Source of the DNA: an uncultured Clostridia bacterium
Lineage (GTDB): Bacteria > Bacillota > Clostridia > TANB77 > CAG-508
Direction of reading: 5' to 3'
DNA: 42,496 nt
Assembly: GCA_947629835.1 (NCBI GenBank)
Contig: CANRFH010000009.1
Location: 1-42,496 of the forward strand
Shown: piece by piece, positions 15,478-24,661 of the stretch
Numbering within the stretch: the stretch's first letter is position 1
Layout of the letters: each line of letters starts with the position of its first letter
The notes under the pieces: model-generated
What the model was told of the DNA's origin: nothing
The model's database searches: none
The model's input: only the letters and a program-made list of their open reading frames with translations
Position numbers and translations under genes: made by a program

Positions 15478-16059
15478 TTATAATGAACATGGAATTTTTT
15501 TGCCCTTGAAGTATTCTGCTAAATCGTGCAGCAGCTTTTGATGGGATTTCCATTCATAGCAGCATTTATCGATACCATAAGTAGAATTACATCTTCTTTC
15601 TGCTACTCCAAATACAGAATGACATTCATTTGATGGAATTAAGAGTCTTCCGCCAGTCGGCCTGTGTTCGTAATCAAGTTTGCATCCTTTTTCTGTTAGT
15701 AAAATACAGGGACTTCTTTTATGTCCGAGATCTACAATAGGAGCATCTTGATTTCGTGCTCTAAGAATATAAACACCGAAATCCTGATAAATCATTTCTC
15801 CATCAACAAAGTCGATAGAAATATATCCCTTCTCTAATTCTTTTTTCAAAAAATTGAAAGAGATTTCCTGAAAGTCATCAGGACTGAAATGACAGCCACA
15901 ACGTTTACAACATTTGCCACCACATTCAGCGCAAATTTCAGTATTAACATTCTTAGATACAGAATAGTCTTTGCTTATACTCCGATATGGCAATGTAGGA
16001 TACATTAATTCTTCAAACCATCTATGAAATTCATCCTTATTCATATTAATAGCATTCAT
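15478..16059 (-). CDS. YkgJ-like cysteine-cluster protein
   Basis: This 193-residue protein has a cysteine cluster near the N-terminus (CAECGGKCCKRCGCHFSPDD) and later cysteines (RSPCILLTEKGCKLD, CCYEW), which fits metal binding as in YkgJ-type (CxxCxxCC) proteins. The ATG at 16059 is 8 bases after GGAGG; a TTG at 16074 would overlap that site. A promoter TTGCAA-17-TATAAT lies at 16141-16113. It contains the only clear in-frame CGG codon of the window (15984-15982, codon 26, PYRSIS), and a +1 shift there would stop at once. Codon use is less AT-biased than its neighbours. Its place beside the tRNA integration site suggests recent transfer. Confidence 0.7.
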   Translation of the reverse strand: MNAINMNKDEFHRWFEELMYPTLPYRSISKDYSVSKNVNTEICAECGGKCCKRCGCHFSPDDFQEISFNFLKKELEKGYISIDFVDGEMIYQDFGVYILRARNQDAPIVDLGHKRSPCILLTEKGCKLDYEHRPTGGRLLIPSNECHSVFGVAERRCNSTYGIDKCCYEWKSHQKLLHDLAEYFKGKKIPCSL

Positions 16060-16178
16060 AGTGTAGTCCTCCAATTCATTGTATAATTGCTATTTGCAAG
16101 TTTAATAAATGTATTATACTAAATTTTACATAAAATTGCAAATAATTTGCAAAAATTGACACTATCGTCTAATATTAT

Positions 16179-16207
16179 TTGACAAAACTATTAAAAATGT
16201 GTATAAT
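16179..16207 (+). promoter_or_regulatory. Consensus promoter of a putative antitoxin RNA
   Basis: TTGACA (16179-16184), 17 bases, TATAAT (16202-16207): a perfect sigma-A consensus with no reading frame behind it. Confidence 0.8.
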
Positions 16208-16213
16208 AAATAT

Positions 16214-16303
16214 AGGAAATGACAAATCCACAAACGTGGTTTTGCCGATATAGAGTAAAAATTCACATCTAAATCGCCAAATTACAGATGTGAATTTTCT
16301 TTT
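16214..16303 (+). ncRNA. Putative antisense RNA of a type I toxin-antitoxin pair
   Basis: From the consensus promoter to the terminator at 16258-16298 a transcript of about 90 nt is expected, with no coding capacity. It would be complementary to the 3' end of the mRNA of the convergent 39-residue membrane peptide. The first about 35 nt (AGGAAATGA, then GTGGTTTTGCC) also recur at the 5' end of the peptide mRNA, in inverted DNA orientation. Confidence 0.55.
16258..16303. terminator. Shared bidirectional terminator of the TA locus
   Basis: AAAATTCACATCT (16258-16270) pairs perfectly with AGATGTGAATTTT (16286-16298), followed by CTTTTTATTT on the plus strand. Confidence 0.8.
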
Positions 16304-16422
16304 TATTTATGTAACTTGCTATTAACCCAGTTCTTATAAAGAACTGCTGCTAAGGCAACGTTTAATATTAAAGATAGTATAAATGCTATTATAAAAAATA
16401 GTAATACTTTAACCATAAACAT
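16303..16422 (-). CDS. 39-residue membrane peptide, putative type I toxin
   Basis: The peptide starts MFMVKVLLFFIIAFILSLIL, spans the membrane once and ends with a basic tail (YKNWVNSKLHK). This is the profile of Fst/TxpA-like type I toxins. The ATG at 16422 has AGGAGAGG just upstream, itself next to a hairpin (ACGAATCTTCGT), and an upstream CCACC could pair with GGTGG beside the start. A longer frame to 16500 lacks a ribosome binding site. A convergent small RNA with a consensus promoter overlaps its 3' end. Toxicity is inferred from architecture only. Confidence 0.55.
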   Translation of the reverse strand: MFMVKVLLFFIIAFILSLILNVALAAVLYKNWVNSKLHK

Positions 16423-16498
16423 CACCACCTCTCCTACGAAGATTCGTAAAAATTGGTGGCAAAACCACATCTGCTTATTATCATTTCCTATAATAGCC

Positions 16499-16527
16499 AA
16501 TATACAACATTATTTAATAAAATACAA
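16499..16527 (-). promoter_or_regulatory. Promoter of the putative toxin
   Basis: On the minus strand TTGTAT (16527-16522), 17 bases, TATATT (16504-16499). The mRNA would start near 16492, giving a 5' leader of about 70 nt. Confidence 0.55.
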
Positions 16528-16731
16528 GCGAACAAAACAAATTTTTGCAAAAAATCTTAAATTAATTTTAAAAAGTTTGTAAAGGCTAATTGTATATAAA
16601 TTTATAATATGATAAAATATAAATAAATTTCCAAAAATTGTAAAACTTAGAATAAAAGATGCTTTGAAATACAAGAAAGTATTATATAGAAAAACAACAA
16701 TTTATATATAAATAAAAGGGAAAAGTAAAAT

Positions 16732-17730
16732 ATGGAATTAATTAAGAAAAAATTTAATGAAACAATCTTTTATAAAAAAGATAGTCAATTAGAATATCAA
16801 ATTGAAGCATTAAAGAAAATGCAAAATGAGTATCCAGATAATAATAAAATAAAACAAAAATTAAAACTATGTGAATTAGGATTAAAAGGGGAAAGAGAAA
16901 TAGAATTTGAACTAAAAAATGCTAATATTGGTATGTATGTTTTACATGATGTCAATTTGGAAATAGACGATATGAAAGCACAAATTGATTACATAGTAAT
17001 TACTCCAGTATATACATATTTTATAGAAAGTAAAAATTTAATTGGAAATATAACAGTGAATGACAGAGGAGAATTTATAAGAGAATATTTTTATGATAAT
17101 AAAAAAATAAAAGAAGGAATATACTCACCACTAAGACAAGTAGAAAGACATATTGAAATCTTTAAAAAGATATGGAAACAAAAGCATACAGGAATAATTG
17201 ATAAGGCACTTAGATATAATACACTTGATACATGGTTTAGACCATTAGTAGTAATGGCTAATCCTAAAAACATTTTAAATGTAAAATATGCACCAAAAAC
17301 AATGAAAGATAAAATAATAAAATCAGATTCTTTAGTAAATTATATAAAAAATGATATTAAACATACAAACAAAGAATATATAAGCAATCAAAAAACAATG
17401 GAAGAAAATGCTTTTAATCTTATGCAAAAATACAATGTAGATATAAATAGAGATTATGAAAAAGAAATAAGAAAATGGATAAATGAAGATGTCAAAGAAA
17501 ATAACTTGCCTAAAAATATAGATGCAATCAAACAAGCACTTATAGAGTATAGAGCTAAGAAATCAAAAGATAAGAATATACCAGCTTATTATATTTTTAA
17601 TGATGACGAATTAATGAAGTTAATAATGAATTTGCCTAAAACTATAGATGAATTAGATCAGTTAAAAATATTAAAACCAGTAAAAACAAGACTCCATGGT
17701 CAGGAGATAATAGACATTATTAACACATAA
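16732..17730 (+). CDS. NERD-domain protein
   Basis: This 332-residue protein carries a nuclease-related domain (about 48-160): GLKGE at 50-54, QIDYIVI with Asp86, and FIESKN with Glu99 and Lys101, which is the PD-(D/E)XK-like pattern of NERD. Homologues are found alone or fused to helicases and are thought to act in DNA processing; substrate is unknown. The C-terminal half is helical and unassigned. It has no membrane segment and is a single-gene unit followed by a strong terminator. Confidence 0.75.
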   Translation: MELIKKKFNETIFYKKDSQLEYQIEALKKMQNEYPDNNKIKQKLKLCELGLKGEREIEFELKNANIGMYVLHDVNLEIDDMKAQIDYIVITPVYTYFIESKNLIGNITVNDRGEFIREYFYDNKKIKEGIYSPLRQVERHIEIFKKIWKQKHTGIIDKALRYNTLDTWFRPLVVMANPKNILNVKYAPKTMKDKIIKSDSLVNYIKNDIKHTNKEYISNQKTMEENAFNLMQKYNVDINRDYEKEIRKWINEDVKENNLPKNIDAIKQALIEYRAKKSKDKNIPAYYIFNDDELMKLIMNLPKTIDELDQLKILKPVKTRLHGQEIIDIINT

Positions 17731-18109
17731 TAAATACTATACATTTTCAAACAATGTATGTCACAATTTACGTTAGAAGAACTTGCAAAAAAGATAATAT
17801 AAAATTAAAAACTAAGCATAATTTTACAAATATTGTAAAATTATGCTTGATTTTTTCAAGATAATATGCTAATATATAGCAGTATTATTCAAAAAAATTT
17901 TTTTCAAAAAATTTTAAAATCAAAAAATTCAAAAATTTCTAAATTTTACCAAATTAAAACCAAATTAGAAATTAAGTAGGCTCATATACGTGCATATTTT
18001 GCAAATTTTAATAGATATGAGAGAAAGGAGGAGTTAAAAAGCAACAAAGGCTTAAATAATAAGAATACTAGAGATAATATACTGAAATTTAATTAAGAAA
18101 GGAAAAATT
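17731..18109. other. Intergenic region before the surface protein
   Basis: It contains the NERD terminator and an orphan AGAAAGGAGG near 18021-18030. This site is followed by an open frame (LKSNKGLNNKNTRDNILKFN) that begins with TTA rather than a usable start codon. A 14-codon frame at 17758 (MSQFTLEELAKKII) has no ribosome binding site. Nothing else is supported. Confidence 0.4.
17814..17856 (+). terminator. Terminator of the NERD gene
   Basis: A perfect 14-bp stem (17814-17827 and 17835-17848, loop AAATATT) followed by GATTTTTT. Confidence 0.9.
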
Positions 18110-20116
18110 ATGACTAAAAAAATATTTATAATATTAGTCATTGCAATAGCTTTATTTGGCATACAAAAAACTTATGCAATGACTAAGAAAGACGAGATAC
18201 ATATTGAAGGAAAGGAAAAATTAGAAACTATAATAGAAATAAACGAAGAAGGAGAATGGAAGGACTTAGAAATTTTTAAGTATAGTGAAAATAATGGAAT
18301 TATATATAAGCTAGGTAACAATGAAGAAAATATTAATATGACTATTTCAGAAGAAATACAAAATACAGCAATAATTACTATACTTGCAAATGGTTATGGT
18401 AAAAAAGATGCTCAAACACTTGGAGTTAATAATTCAAATGATGCATATATTGCAACTAAAATTTCGCTAGACTGTGCAAGTGAAGGAATAGACAAAGATA
18501 GCCTTCAAAATTATTTTAGAGTAAAAGAAAACTTAGAATCTCCACTAAAAGAAAGGGCAGAGAATATAATAAATGCAGTAAAAAATCTTTTAAGTATAAC
18601 AAAAAAGAATTATTTTGATACGGGGTTTTCAATAGAACAGACAGGAAATATAGAACTAGATGAATTTAATGAAGATTATTGCTCACAAAAATATACAATA
18701 ACAACCAATAATTGTGTACCTAAGAAATATAGTATATTAAATTATAGAAATTTTTTGAGTGAAGTATTTTCGACAAATAATGAAGGAATAAGAAAAGATA
18801 CTTTTACTATCGAAGAAGATTCTAATATATTTAGAATAACAATGCCAAAAGAATATAGAGAAGGAGCATTTGAAGGAAAATTTCAATTTGAATTAACATA
18901 TGAAAAAAATGCAGGATATTTTGGGAAAAATGGAGATAACACATATATAATTCTTGCTGATAAAGAAGAAAAAAGATTAGTTGATGTATATCTCCTTAAT
19001 AAAAGATCTTCTATATCTATAACTGTAAATGATAAAGATAAACCAACGACAGTTATAGAAAATGTAAAAATAAAAATTAAAGATGAAAATAATTTAGTAA
19101 ATGATACTTACACAAGTAATAGTCGTGGCTCAATATTAGTAACAAAGCTTGGGAAAGGCAATGTCCAGATGGAAGTAGTAGAAGTTCCAGAAAACTATAT
19201 TTTAGATAAATATTTATACAATAAAAATTTGAATTATAATGAATATTGTAAATATACTATAAGTTTAAAATATAAAAAAGGAAGTTTACACATAAATGAT
19301 AATGCAAAAGGAGCAATATTTAGAATTTACGATAAAAACTCAATCTATATCGGAACATATCAAACTGATGAAGATGGTAAGATTCAAATAGATGAAATTA
19401 ATATAGGGGAAGATTATATTTTAAAACAGATAAGTGTACCTGATGGATACAAAACAGTAGAAGATAGCAAGTTTTCAATTCTATACAATGAGACAACAAC
19501 TATTGATATCGTGAATGAAGAAATAATAAAGGAAAATCAAAAAGAAGAAGATGATGAAAAAGGCAAAGGTGAAACAGATTCTGACGATGATGAAAATAGT
19601 AGGTTACCAGTTGTAGATAGTGATAACGGACAAGTAGAAGATAAGAACAATGAAGGAAAGCAAGAGCAAGAAGATAAGAAAGAACCATCAGGTGTAGAGC
19701 AAGAAGGGTCAAAAGGACAAGACGAAATAGATAAATCAAATAAATTGGAAGAAGATAAGGTGGAAAAAGAAGAAGAAAATAAGAAAGACGAAACAGAAAA
19801 ACAAGAAGAACCAACAGAACAAGAAAAAATAGATAAAACAGAAGAAAATATAGCAAATAATGAAGAAAAAGACATACAAAAAGAAAATGAATCAAACCTT
19901 GAGAACAAAAATAATACAGAAAATAGAGAGAATAATATAGACAAGAACAATATTTCTAACGTGATAAATGATAACATCAAAACTGAAAATTTAAGTCCAA
20001 ATAAGCTACCGAGAACAGGTTATGATTTTTTAGAAATTAGACCATGGCATCTTATACTAATAATATTTATACTTTTATACATATTAAAAAGGACCGCTAA
20101 ATCGCAGTCCAAATAG
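18110..20116 (+). CDS. LPxTG-anchored surface protein with SpaA-like domain
   Basis: This 668-residue secreted protein has a signal peptide (about 1-23, cleavage near TYA) and a large N-terminal region of unknown fold. Two pilin-like beta domains follow; the second (about 395-470, GAIFRIYDKNSIYIGTYQTD) matches SpaA/Cna-B repeats. A long, very acidic Glu/Lys/Asp/Asn-rich stalk (about 480-625) leads to LPRTG at 633-637, a membrane segment and a basic tail. Sortase would therefore link it to peptidoglycan, with the stalk spanning the wall. An adhesin role is inferred. No sortase gene is in the window. Confidence 0.88.
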   Translation: MTKKIFIILVIAIALFGIQKTYAMTKKDEIHIEGKEKLETIIEINEEGEWKDLEIFKYSENNGIIYKLGNNEENINMTISEEIQNTAIITILANGYGKKDAQTLGVNNSNDAYIATKISLDCASEGIDKDSLQNYFRVKENLESPLKERAENIINAVKNLLSITKKNYFDTGFSIEQTGNIELDEFNEDYCSQKYTITTNNCVPKKYSILNYRNFLSEVFSTNNEGIRKDTFTIEEDSNIFRITMPKEYREGAFEGKFQFELTYEKNAGYFGKNGDNTYIILADKEEKRLVDVYLLNKRSSISITVNDKDKPTTVIENVKIKIKDENNLVNDTYTSNSRGSILVTKLGKGNVQMEVVEVPENYILDKYLYNKNLNYNEYCKYTISLKYKKGSLHINDNAKGAIFRIYDKNSIYIGTYQTDEDGKIQIDEINIGEDYILKQISVPDGYKTVEDSKFSILYNETTTIDIVNEEIIKENQKEEDDEKGKGETDSDDDENSRLPVVDSDNGQVEDKNNEGKQEQEDKKEPSGVEQEGSKGQDEIDKSNKLEEDKVEKEEENKKDETEKQEEPTEQEKIDKTEENIANNEEKDIQKENESNLENKNNTENRENNIDKNNISNVINDNIKTENLSPNKLPRTGYDFLEIRPWHLILIIFILLYILKRTAKSQSK

Positions 20117-20125
20117 TCTATAAAC

Positions 20126-21604
20126 CTAAAGAATAATGCAAATAAGTCCACCACTTCCTTCATTAACGATACGTTCTAATGTTTCTTGAAGTTTCATTTG
20201 AGCATCTTCTGGCATTCTAGATAATTTATTTTGTAAACCTTCATTAACAAGTTCATGTAAACTTTTACCAAATATATTAGATTCCCATATTTTTTTAGGA
20301 TCATTTTCAAATTCAGATAATAGATAAGTAACTAATTCTTCAGATTGTTTTTCAGAACCAACAATTGGAGAAACCTCAGTTGTGATATCTGCTCGAATCA
20401 TATGTATACTTGGAGCTTTAGCTTTGAGTTTAACACCAAATTTTGAACCTTGCTTAACCATTTCTGGTTCGTCTAAAATAAGCTCATCAATTGTAGGTGT
20501 AACTATTCCATAACCTTTGGCTTTAACTTCTTCTAATGCATAAGCGATCTTATCATACTCTTTTTTAGTAGTTGCAAGAGAAGTCATAGTTGAGAATAAA
20601 TCACCTTCATTTGCAACATTTACCCCAGTCATTTCAGTTAAAATCTGATAGAATAAATTGTCTTTAAGAGCAATGGTTAGATTTACATTACCATCACCTA
20701 AATTAATTTCATTTAAGACTGTATTTTCAATAACATCAGTACTCTTGATAGAAGAAAGACTATCATCAACTTCTTTAAGAACAGAAATATTACTAAATGC
20801 TGTTTTAATCTCAGAATAAAGTTCTTGCTTTAACCAATGTTCATCATTTAAAGAATCCACCCATTTTGGTAAATTTATATTCATTTGCTCTATAGGAAAT
20901 TCGTATAGAAGTTTACTAAACATATTATTTACATCATCAATAGATAAATTAGAACAATCTGTTGGAAGTACTGCAACTTGGTATTTCTCCTCTAATTTTT
21001 CAGCTAATTTTCTAGTATATTCACTGTATGGATCTTCACTGTTAAGAACAATTACAAATGGTTTATTAAGTTCTTTAAGTTCAGAAACAACTCGTTCCTC
21101 AGCAGATATATAATCCTCTCTTGGAATATCTGTTATACTACCATCAGTTGTAACAAGTACACCAACAGTTGAATGTTCAGAAATAACTTTTTTAGTTCCA
21201 ACTTCTGCAGCTGTTTCAAAAGGAATTTCTTCATCTGACCATGGAGTTTTTACCATTCTTGGAACATCATCTTCTAAATACCCAATAGCATTATTTACTA
21301 AGTAACCAACACAGTCTACTAATCTAGTTTTAAAACGAATATTATCACCTAATGTGATTTCAATAGCCTCATTTGGAACGAACTTTGGCTCAGTGGTCAT
21401 AATAGTACGACCAGCAGCACTTTGAGGGAGTTCATCCTGAGCCCTCTCTCTTTTATATTCATTTTCAATATTTGGAATAACTAATAAATCCATAAAATGT
21501 TTAATAAAAGTGGATTTACCAGTTCTAACAGGACCCACAACGCCAATATATATATCCCCATCAGTTCTTGACTTAATATCCTGATACAAACTTAAATTTT
21601 CCAT
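20126..21604 (-). CDS. spoIVA: Stage IV sporulation protein A
   Basis: SpoIVA is the ATPase that polymerises on the forespore and forms the base of the spore coat. The 492-residue length is that of the family. Walker A GPVRTGKST lies at 24-32, in the diagnostic DIYIGVVGPVRTGKSTFIKH. The protein ends in hydrophobic GGLICIIL. The start at 21604 follows GGAGG; the upstream ATG at 21634 lacks one. A sigma-E-like promoter lies at 21646-21677, fitting mother-cell expression. It converges with the surface protein gene and is divergent from the FAD oxidoreductase. Confidence 0.96.
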   Translation of the reverse strand: MENLSLYQDIKSRTDGDIYIGVVGPVRTGKSTFIKHFMDLLVIPNIENEYKRERAQDELPQSAAGRTIMTTEPKFVPNEAIEITLGDNIRFKTRLVDCVGYLVNNAIGYLEDDVPRMVKTPWSDEEIPFETAAEVGTKKVISEHSTVGVLVTTDGSITDIPREDYISAEERVVSELKELNKPFVIVLNSEDPYSEYTRKLAEKLEEKYQVAVLPTDCSNLSIDDVNNMFSKLLYEFPIEQMNINLPKWVDSLNDEHWLKQELYSEIKTAFSNISVLKEVDDSLSSIKSTDVIENTVLNEINLGDGNVNLTIALKDNLFYQILTEMTGVNVANEGDLFSTMTSLATTKKEYDKIAYALEEVKAKGYGIVTPTIDELILDEPEMVKQGSKFGVKLKAKAPSIHMIRADITTEVSPIVGSEKQSEELVTYLLSEFENDPKKIWESNIFGKSLHELVNEGLQNKLSRMPEDAQMKLQETLERIVNEGSGGLICIIL

Positions 21605-21645
21605 CACATACCTCCATAAAAAATGTTTGTACAATTAACTTTATT

Positions 21646-21677
21646 AATGTATATTAAGGAAAATCTTTAAATATTAC
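21646..21677 (-). promoter_or_regulatory. Sigma-E-like promoter of spoIVA
   Basis: On the minus strand GTAATATTT (21677-21669) and TATACATT (21653-21646) are 15 bases apart, close to the sigma-E pattern (ATATT, then CATACAnT). spoIVA is sigma-E dependent in Bacillus subtilis. Confidence 0.5.
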
Positions 21678-21759
21678 AAAAAAGATAAAAAACCTAAAAT
21701 TGCATTATCTCCATTAATATTATATAATAGGCTTAAATAATGAAAGGAAATACATTAAT

Positions 21760-23025
21760 ATGAAAGTTGTAATAATAGGCGGCGGAGCAGCAGGGATGCT
21801 TGCAGGTATTGCTTCTGCAAGAAGCGAAAATGAAACCGTTATTTTGGAAAAAATGAATACGCTTGGAAAAAAGCTTAGGATAACAGGAAAAGGAAGATGC
21901 AATATTACTAACAATATAGATATAGAAGAATTTATAGAAAATATTCCAGGAAATGGAAGGTTTCTTTATAGTGCATTTAAGAATTTTACAAATAGAGATA
22001 TTATAAATCTTCTAAAAGAAGAGGGTCTAGATACAAAAGTAGAAAGAGGCAATAGAGTATTTCCAGTAACAGATAATGCTCAAAGTGTGATAGATGCTCT
22101 GTATTCCATCTTAAAAAAATCAGGAGCAAAAGTAATATGCAATGCAAAAGTTCTTGACTTAATTGTAGAAGAAAATAAGCTAGTAGGAGTAAGCTACATA
22201 TTAGATGGTAAATGTGAAAGCATAAAAGCAGATAAAGTAATACTTGCAACAGGAGGAGTTAGCTATCCTCAAACAGGTTCAACTGGTGATGGACAAGAAA
22301 TTGCTAAAAAATATGGACATACAATAAATGAATTAAGACCAGCACTTGTTCCAATCGAATGTTATGAAAAAGATATTTGCAAAGATTTGCAAGGATTAAG
22401 CCTAAAAAATGTATCAATAAAACTAAAAGACAAAGAAAAAAACAAAACAATATATGAAGATTTTGGAGAAATGTTATTCACTCATTTTGGAGTTTCAGGC
22501 CCCATAATTATAAGCAGTTCTTCACATTTAATTAGATATAAAAATGTAGAAGAATTACTAAAAAAGAAAAATATAGAATTAAGTATAGATTTTAAACCAG
22601 CATTAAGTGAAGAAAAATTAGATTTAAGGATAAGAAGAGATTTTGAGGAATATAAAAATAAAGATTTTAAAAATAGTTTAGACAAGTTATTACCTAAAAA
22701 AATGATAGAAACTATTATTAAAATGTCAAAAATCGATCCAGACAAAAAGGTAAATATAATAACAAAGGAAGAAAGAATTAATCTTGTAAAATTGCTAAAA
22801 GATTTTAAATTGACAGTTAAAGGTTTTAGAGGAGTGGAAGAAGCAATCGTTACAGCAGGAGGAATTTCTGTAAAAGAGATAAACCCAAAAACTATGGAAT
22901 CTAAAATAATAAAAGGGCTATATTTTGCAGGAGAGATAATTGATGTAGATGCATATACAGGAGGATTTAATTTGCAAATTGCATATTCTACTGGTGTTAC
23001 TGCTGGAAGAAATATTATAGAATAA
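21760..23025 (+). CDS. YhiN/BaiN-type flavoprotein
   Basis: This 421-residue member of the HI0933-like NAD(P)/FAD-dependent oxidoreductase family begins with the Rossmann motif VVIIGGGAAGMLAG. It has the family signature GKKLRITGKGRCNITNN near 45 and the C-terminal FAGEIIDVDAYTGGFNLQIAYSTG. Members include BaiN, a bile-acid dehydroxylation-linked reductase, and enzymes annotated as aminoacetone oxidase; substrate cannot be assigned here. It precedes yigZ by 13 bases and is probably co-transcribed with it. Confidence 0.88.
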   Translation: MKVVIIGGGAAGMLAGIASARSENETVILEKMNTLGKKLRITGKGRCNITNNIDIEEFIENIPGNGRFLYSAFKNFTNRDIINLLKEEGLDTKVERGNRVFPVTDNAQSVIDALYSILKKSGAKVICNAKVLDLIVEENKLVGVSYILDGKCESIKADKVILATGGVSYPQTGSTGDGQEIAKKYGHTINELRPALVPIECYEKDICKDLQGLSLKNVSIKLKDKEKNKTIYEDFGEMLFTHFGVSGPIIISSSSHLIRYKNVEELLKKKNIELSIDFKPALSEEKLDLRIRRDFEEYKNKDFKNSLDKLLPKKMIETIIKMSKIDPDKKVNIITKEERINLVKLLKDFKLTVKGFRGVEEAIVTAGGISVKEINPKTMESKIIKGLYFAGEIIDVDAYTGGFNLQIAYSTGVTAGRNIIE

Positions 23026-23038
23026 TTTGGAGGTATAG

Positions 23039-23662
23039 ATGTTTAAAACTATAAAAGAAGATACAGAAGCAATTATTATAGAAAAGAAGTCTAAGTTTAT
23101 TGCAAATGCTTTTTATGTAGAAAGTGAAGAACAAGTGGTTCAAATATTAAATAAAATACATAAAAAACATTATGAAGCGAAACATCATTGCTATGCATAT
23201 AGAATACAAGATAAAGACAATATCATAAAAAGACAAAGTGATGATGGAGAACCTTCTGGAACAGCAGGAACGCCTATTATGAATATATTAGAAAAAAGGG
23301 ATTTGACAAATATACTTGTCATAGTAACAAGATATTTCGGAGGGATACTTTTAGGAACAGGAGGACTTTCTAGGGCTTATTCAGAGGCAACTAAAAATGC
23401 ATTAGATGTAGCTTCTTTGGTAGAAAAAGAAGAAGGATATATTGTAGAAGTTATATTAGATTATAACTATACAGAGGAACTTGAACATTTTTTAAGATAT
23501 AACAATATAAACATAATAGAAAAACAATATAATGAAAAGGTAAAAATGTTATTAGAGATAAATAAGACAAAATTCGACAAATTATTACAAAAAAAATCAA
23601 GTGAAAATTTACAAAAATTGGAAATAAATATTAAAGAAGAAAAATATATAACTAAGTCATAA
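23039..23662 (+). CDS. YigZ/IMPACT family protein
   Basis: This 207-residue protein has the UPF0029/IMPACT N-terminal domain with the signature DDGEPSGTAGTPIMN (about 75-89) and VTRYFGGILLGTGGL, plus a C-terminal DUF1949-type domain. Its role in bacteria is not established; the family is linked to ribosome or translation stress. An AGGT precedes the ATG at 23039. Its 3' part contains an inverse copy of a 0A box (23573-23579), upstream of spo0A. Confidence 0.9.
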   Translation: MFKTIKEDTEAIIIEKKSKFIANAFYVESEEQVVQILNKIHKKHYEAKHHCYAYRIQDKDNIIKRQSDDGEPSGTAGTPIMNILEKRDLTNILVIVTRYFGGILLGTGGLSRAYSEATKNALDVASLVEKEEGYIVEVILDYNYTEELEHFLRYNNINIIEKQYNEKVKMLLEINKTKFDKLLQKKSSENLQKLEINIKEEKYITKS

Positions 23663-23664
23663 AA

Positions 23665-23671
23665 TGTCGAA
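23665..23671 (+). promoter_or_regulatory. 0A-box-like site upstream of spo0A
   Basis: TGTCGAA matches the Spo0A-binding core. An inverse copy (TTCGACA, 23573-23579) lies 92 bases upstream. They suggest autoregulation; a 7-mer can occur by chance. Confidence 0.4.
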
Positions 23672-23750
23672 AAGCCACGATTACGGCAATAAAATCGAAA
23701 AATAAGAAGACGAAAAAACCAAAAAAATTAAAATAAAAGGTAAAAAACTA

Positions 23751-23779
23751 TTGCCAAATTTTGGAAAATAGAATATAAT
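23751..23779 (+). promoter_or_regulatory. Promoter of spo0A
   Basis: TTGCCA (23751-23756), 17 bases, TATAAT (23774-23779), 42 bases before the start codon. Confidence 0.6.
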
Positions 23780-23820
23780 ACCAAAATGTAAAACATTTAC
23801 AAATTTATTATAAGGAGGAT

Positions 23821-24646
23821 ATGAGTGTGAGGGAAAAATTGTCGATTTTGGTGGCAGATGATAATGTAGACTTTGCAAATAATTTAACTAATTACGTTGA
23901 AAAAGAAGATGAAATGGAGGTAATCGGAATTGCAAAAGATGGAATAGAAGCAGTTGAAATGATAAAGAATACTAAACCTGATATTGCAATAATTGATGTG
24001 ATTATGCCTCGTTTAGATGGGTTAGGAGTTTTAGAAAAAATAAATGATTTAGATATGACTAAAAAGCCACTTTCTATTGTACTTTCAGCAGTAGGACAAG
24101 ATAAGATAACATCAAGAGCACTAGAACTTGGAGCCCAGTACTACATTGTCAAACCATTTGACATCTCTCTTTTAATCAAGAGAATTAAGGAGCTTAAATT
24201 CTATAAGCCTACTCGGAATAAAAAATGTAGGAATAAGCAAAGATTTCAAAACTCCATACATTGACATTGTACCAGAAAAGGGAAACGATGGAGAAAATTT
24301 AGAAGCTTTAGTTACAAACATGATTCACGAGATAGGAGTGCCTGCACATATTAAAGGATATCAATATTTAAGAGAAGCAATAATGATGGTAGTAAATGAT
24401 ATAGATATAATTAATCAAATAACGAAGCAACTTTATCCAGACATTGCAAAGAAATTTAAGACGACACCAAGTAGAGTGGAACGTGCAATAAGACATGCGA
24501 TTGAAGTTGCATGGGGAAGAGGACAAGCAGATGTAGTTGAAAGTATATTCGGCTATACAGTATCTGCGACAAAAGGAAAACCAACGAATAGTGAATTTAT
24601 AGCAATGATAGCAGATAAGTTAAGATTAGAATTAAAGACTGCATAA
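23821..24646 (+). CDS. spo0A: Sporulation master regulator Spo0A, +1 frameshift at CGG
   Basis: Spo0A is the response regulator that starts sporulation. The receiver domain (1-125) has the acidic pocket VADDN and phospho-acceptor Asp59 in IIDVIMP. The DNA-binding effector domain begins [20 protein letters not shown] and includes the recognition helix [20 protein letters not shown]. In one frame the protein stops 16 residues into nonsense after FYKPT. Skipping the C of the in-frame CGG at 24214-24216 (codon 132) joins both domains into 274 residues, the family length, with the stop at 24644-24646. A separate effector start at 24320 would lack regulation. AAGGAGG precedes the ATG. Confidence 0.93.
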
Positions 24647-24661
24647 AGAAATGCCAAAAGT

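Noticed and set aside
17758..17802. 14-codon peptide MSQFTLEELAKKII
   Set aside because: No ribosome binding site; probably chance or the remnant of a lost gene.
19500..19980. Long minus-strand frames opposite the surface protein stalk
   Set aside because: They are shadows of the Glu/Lys-rich stalk; no ribosome binding sites and Leu/Ser-rich composition only.
24320..24646. Separate small gene for the Spo0A effector domain
   Set aside because: The frame continues upstream with linker sequence that joins the receiver domain exactly at CGG; the ATG at 24320 has no ribosome binding site.
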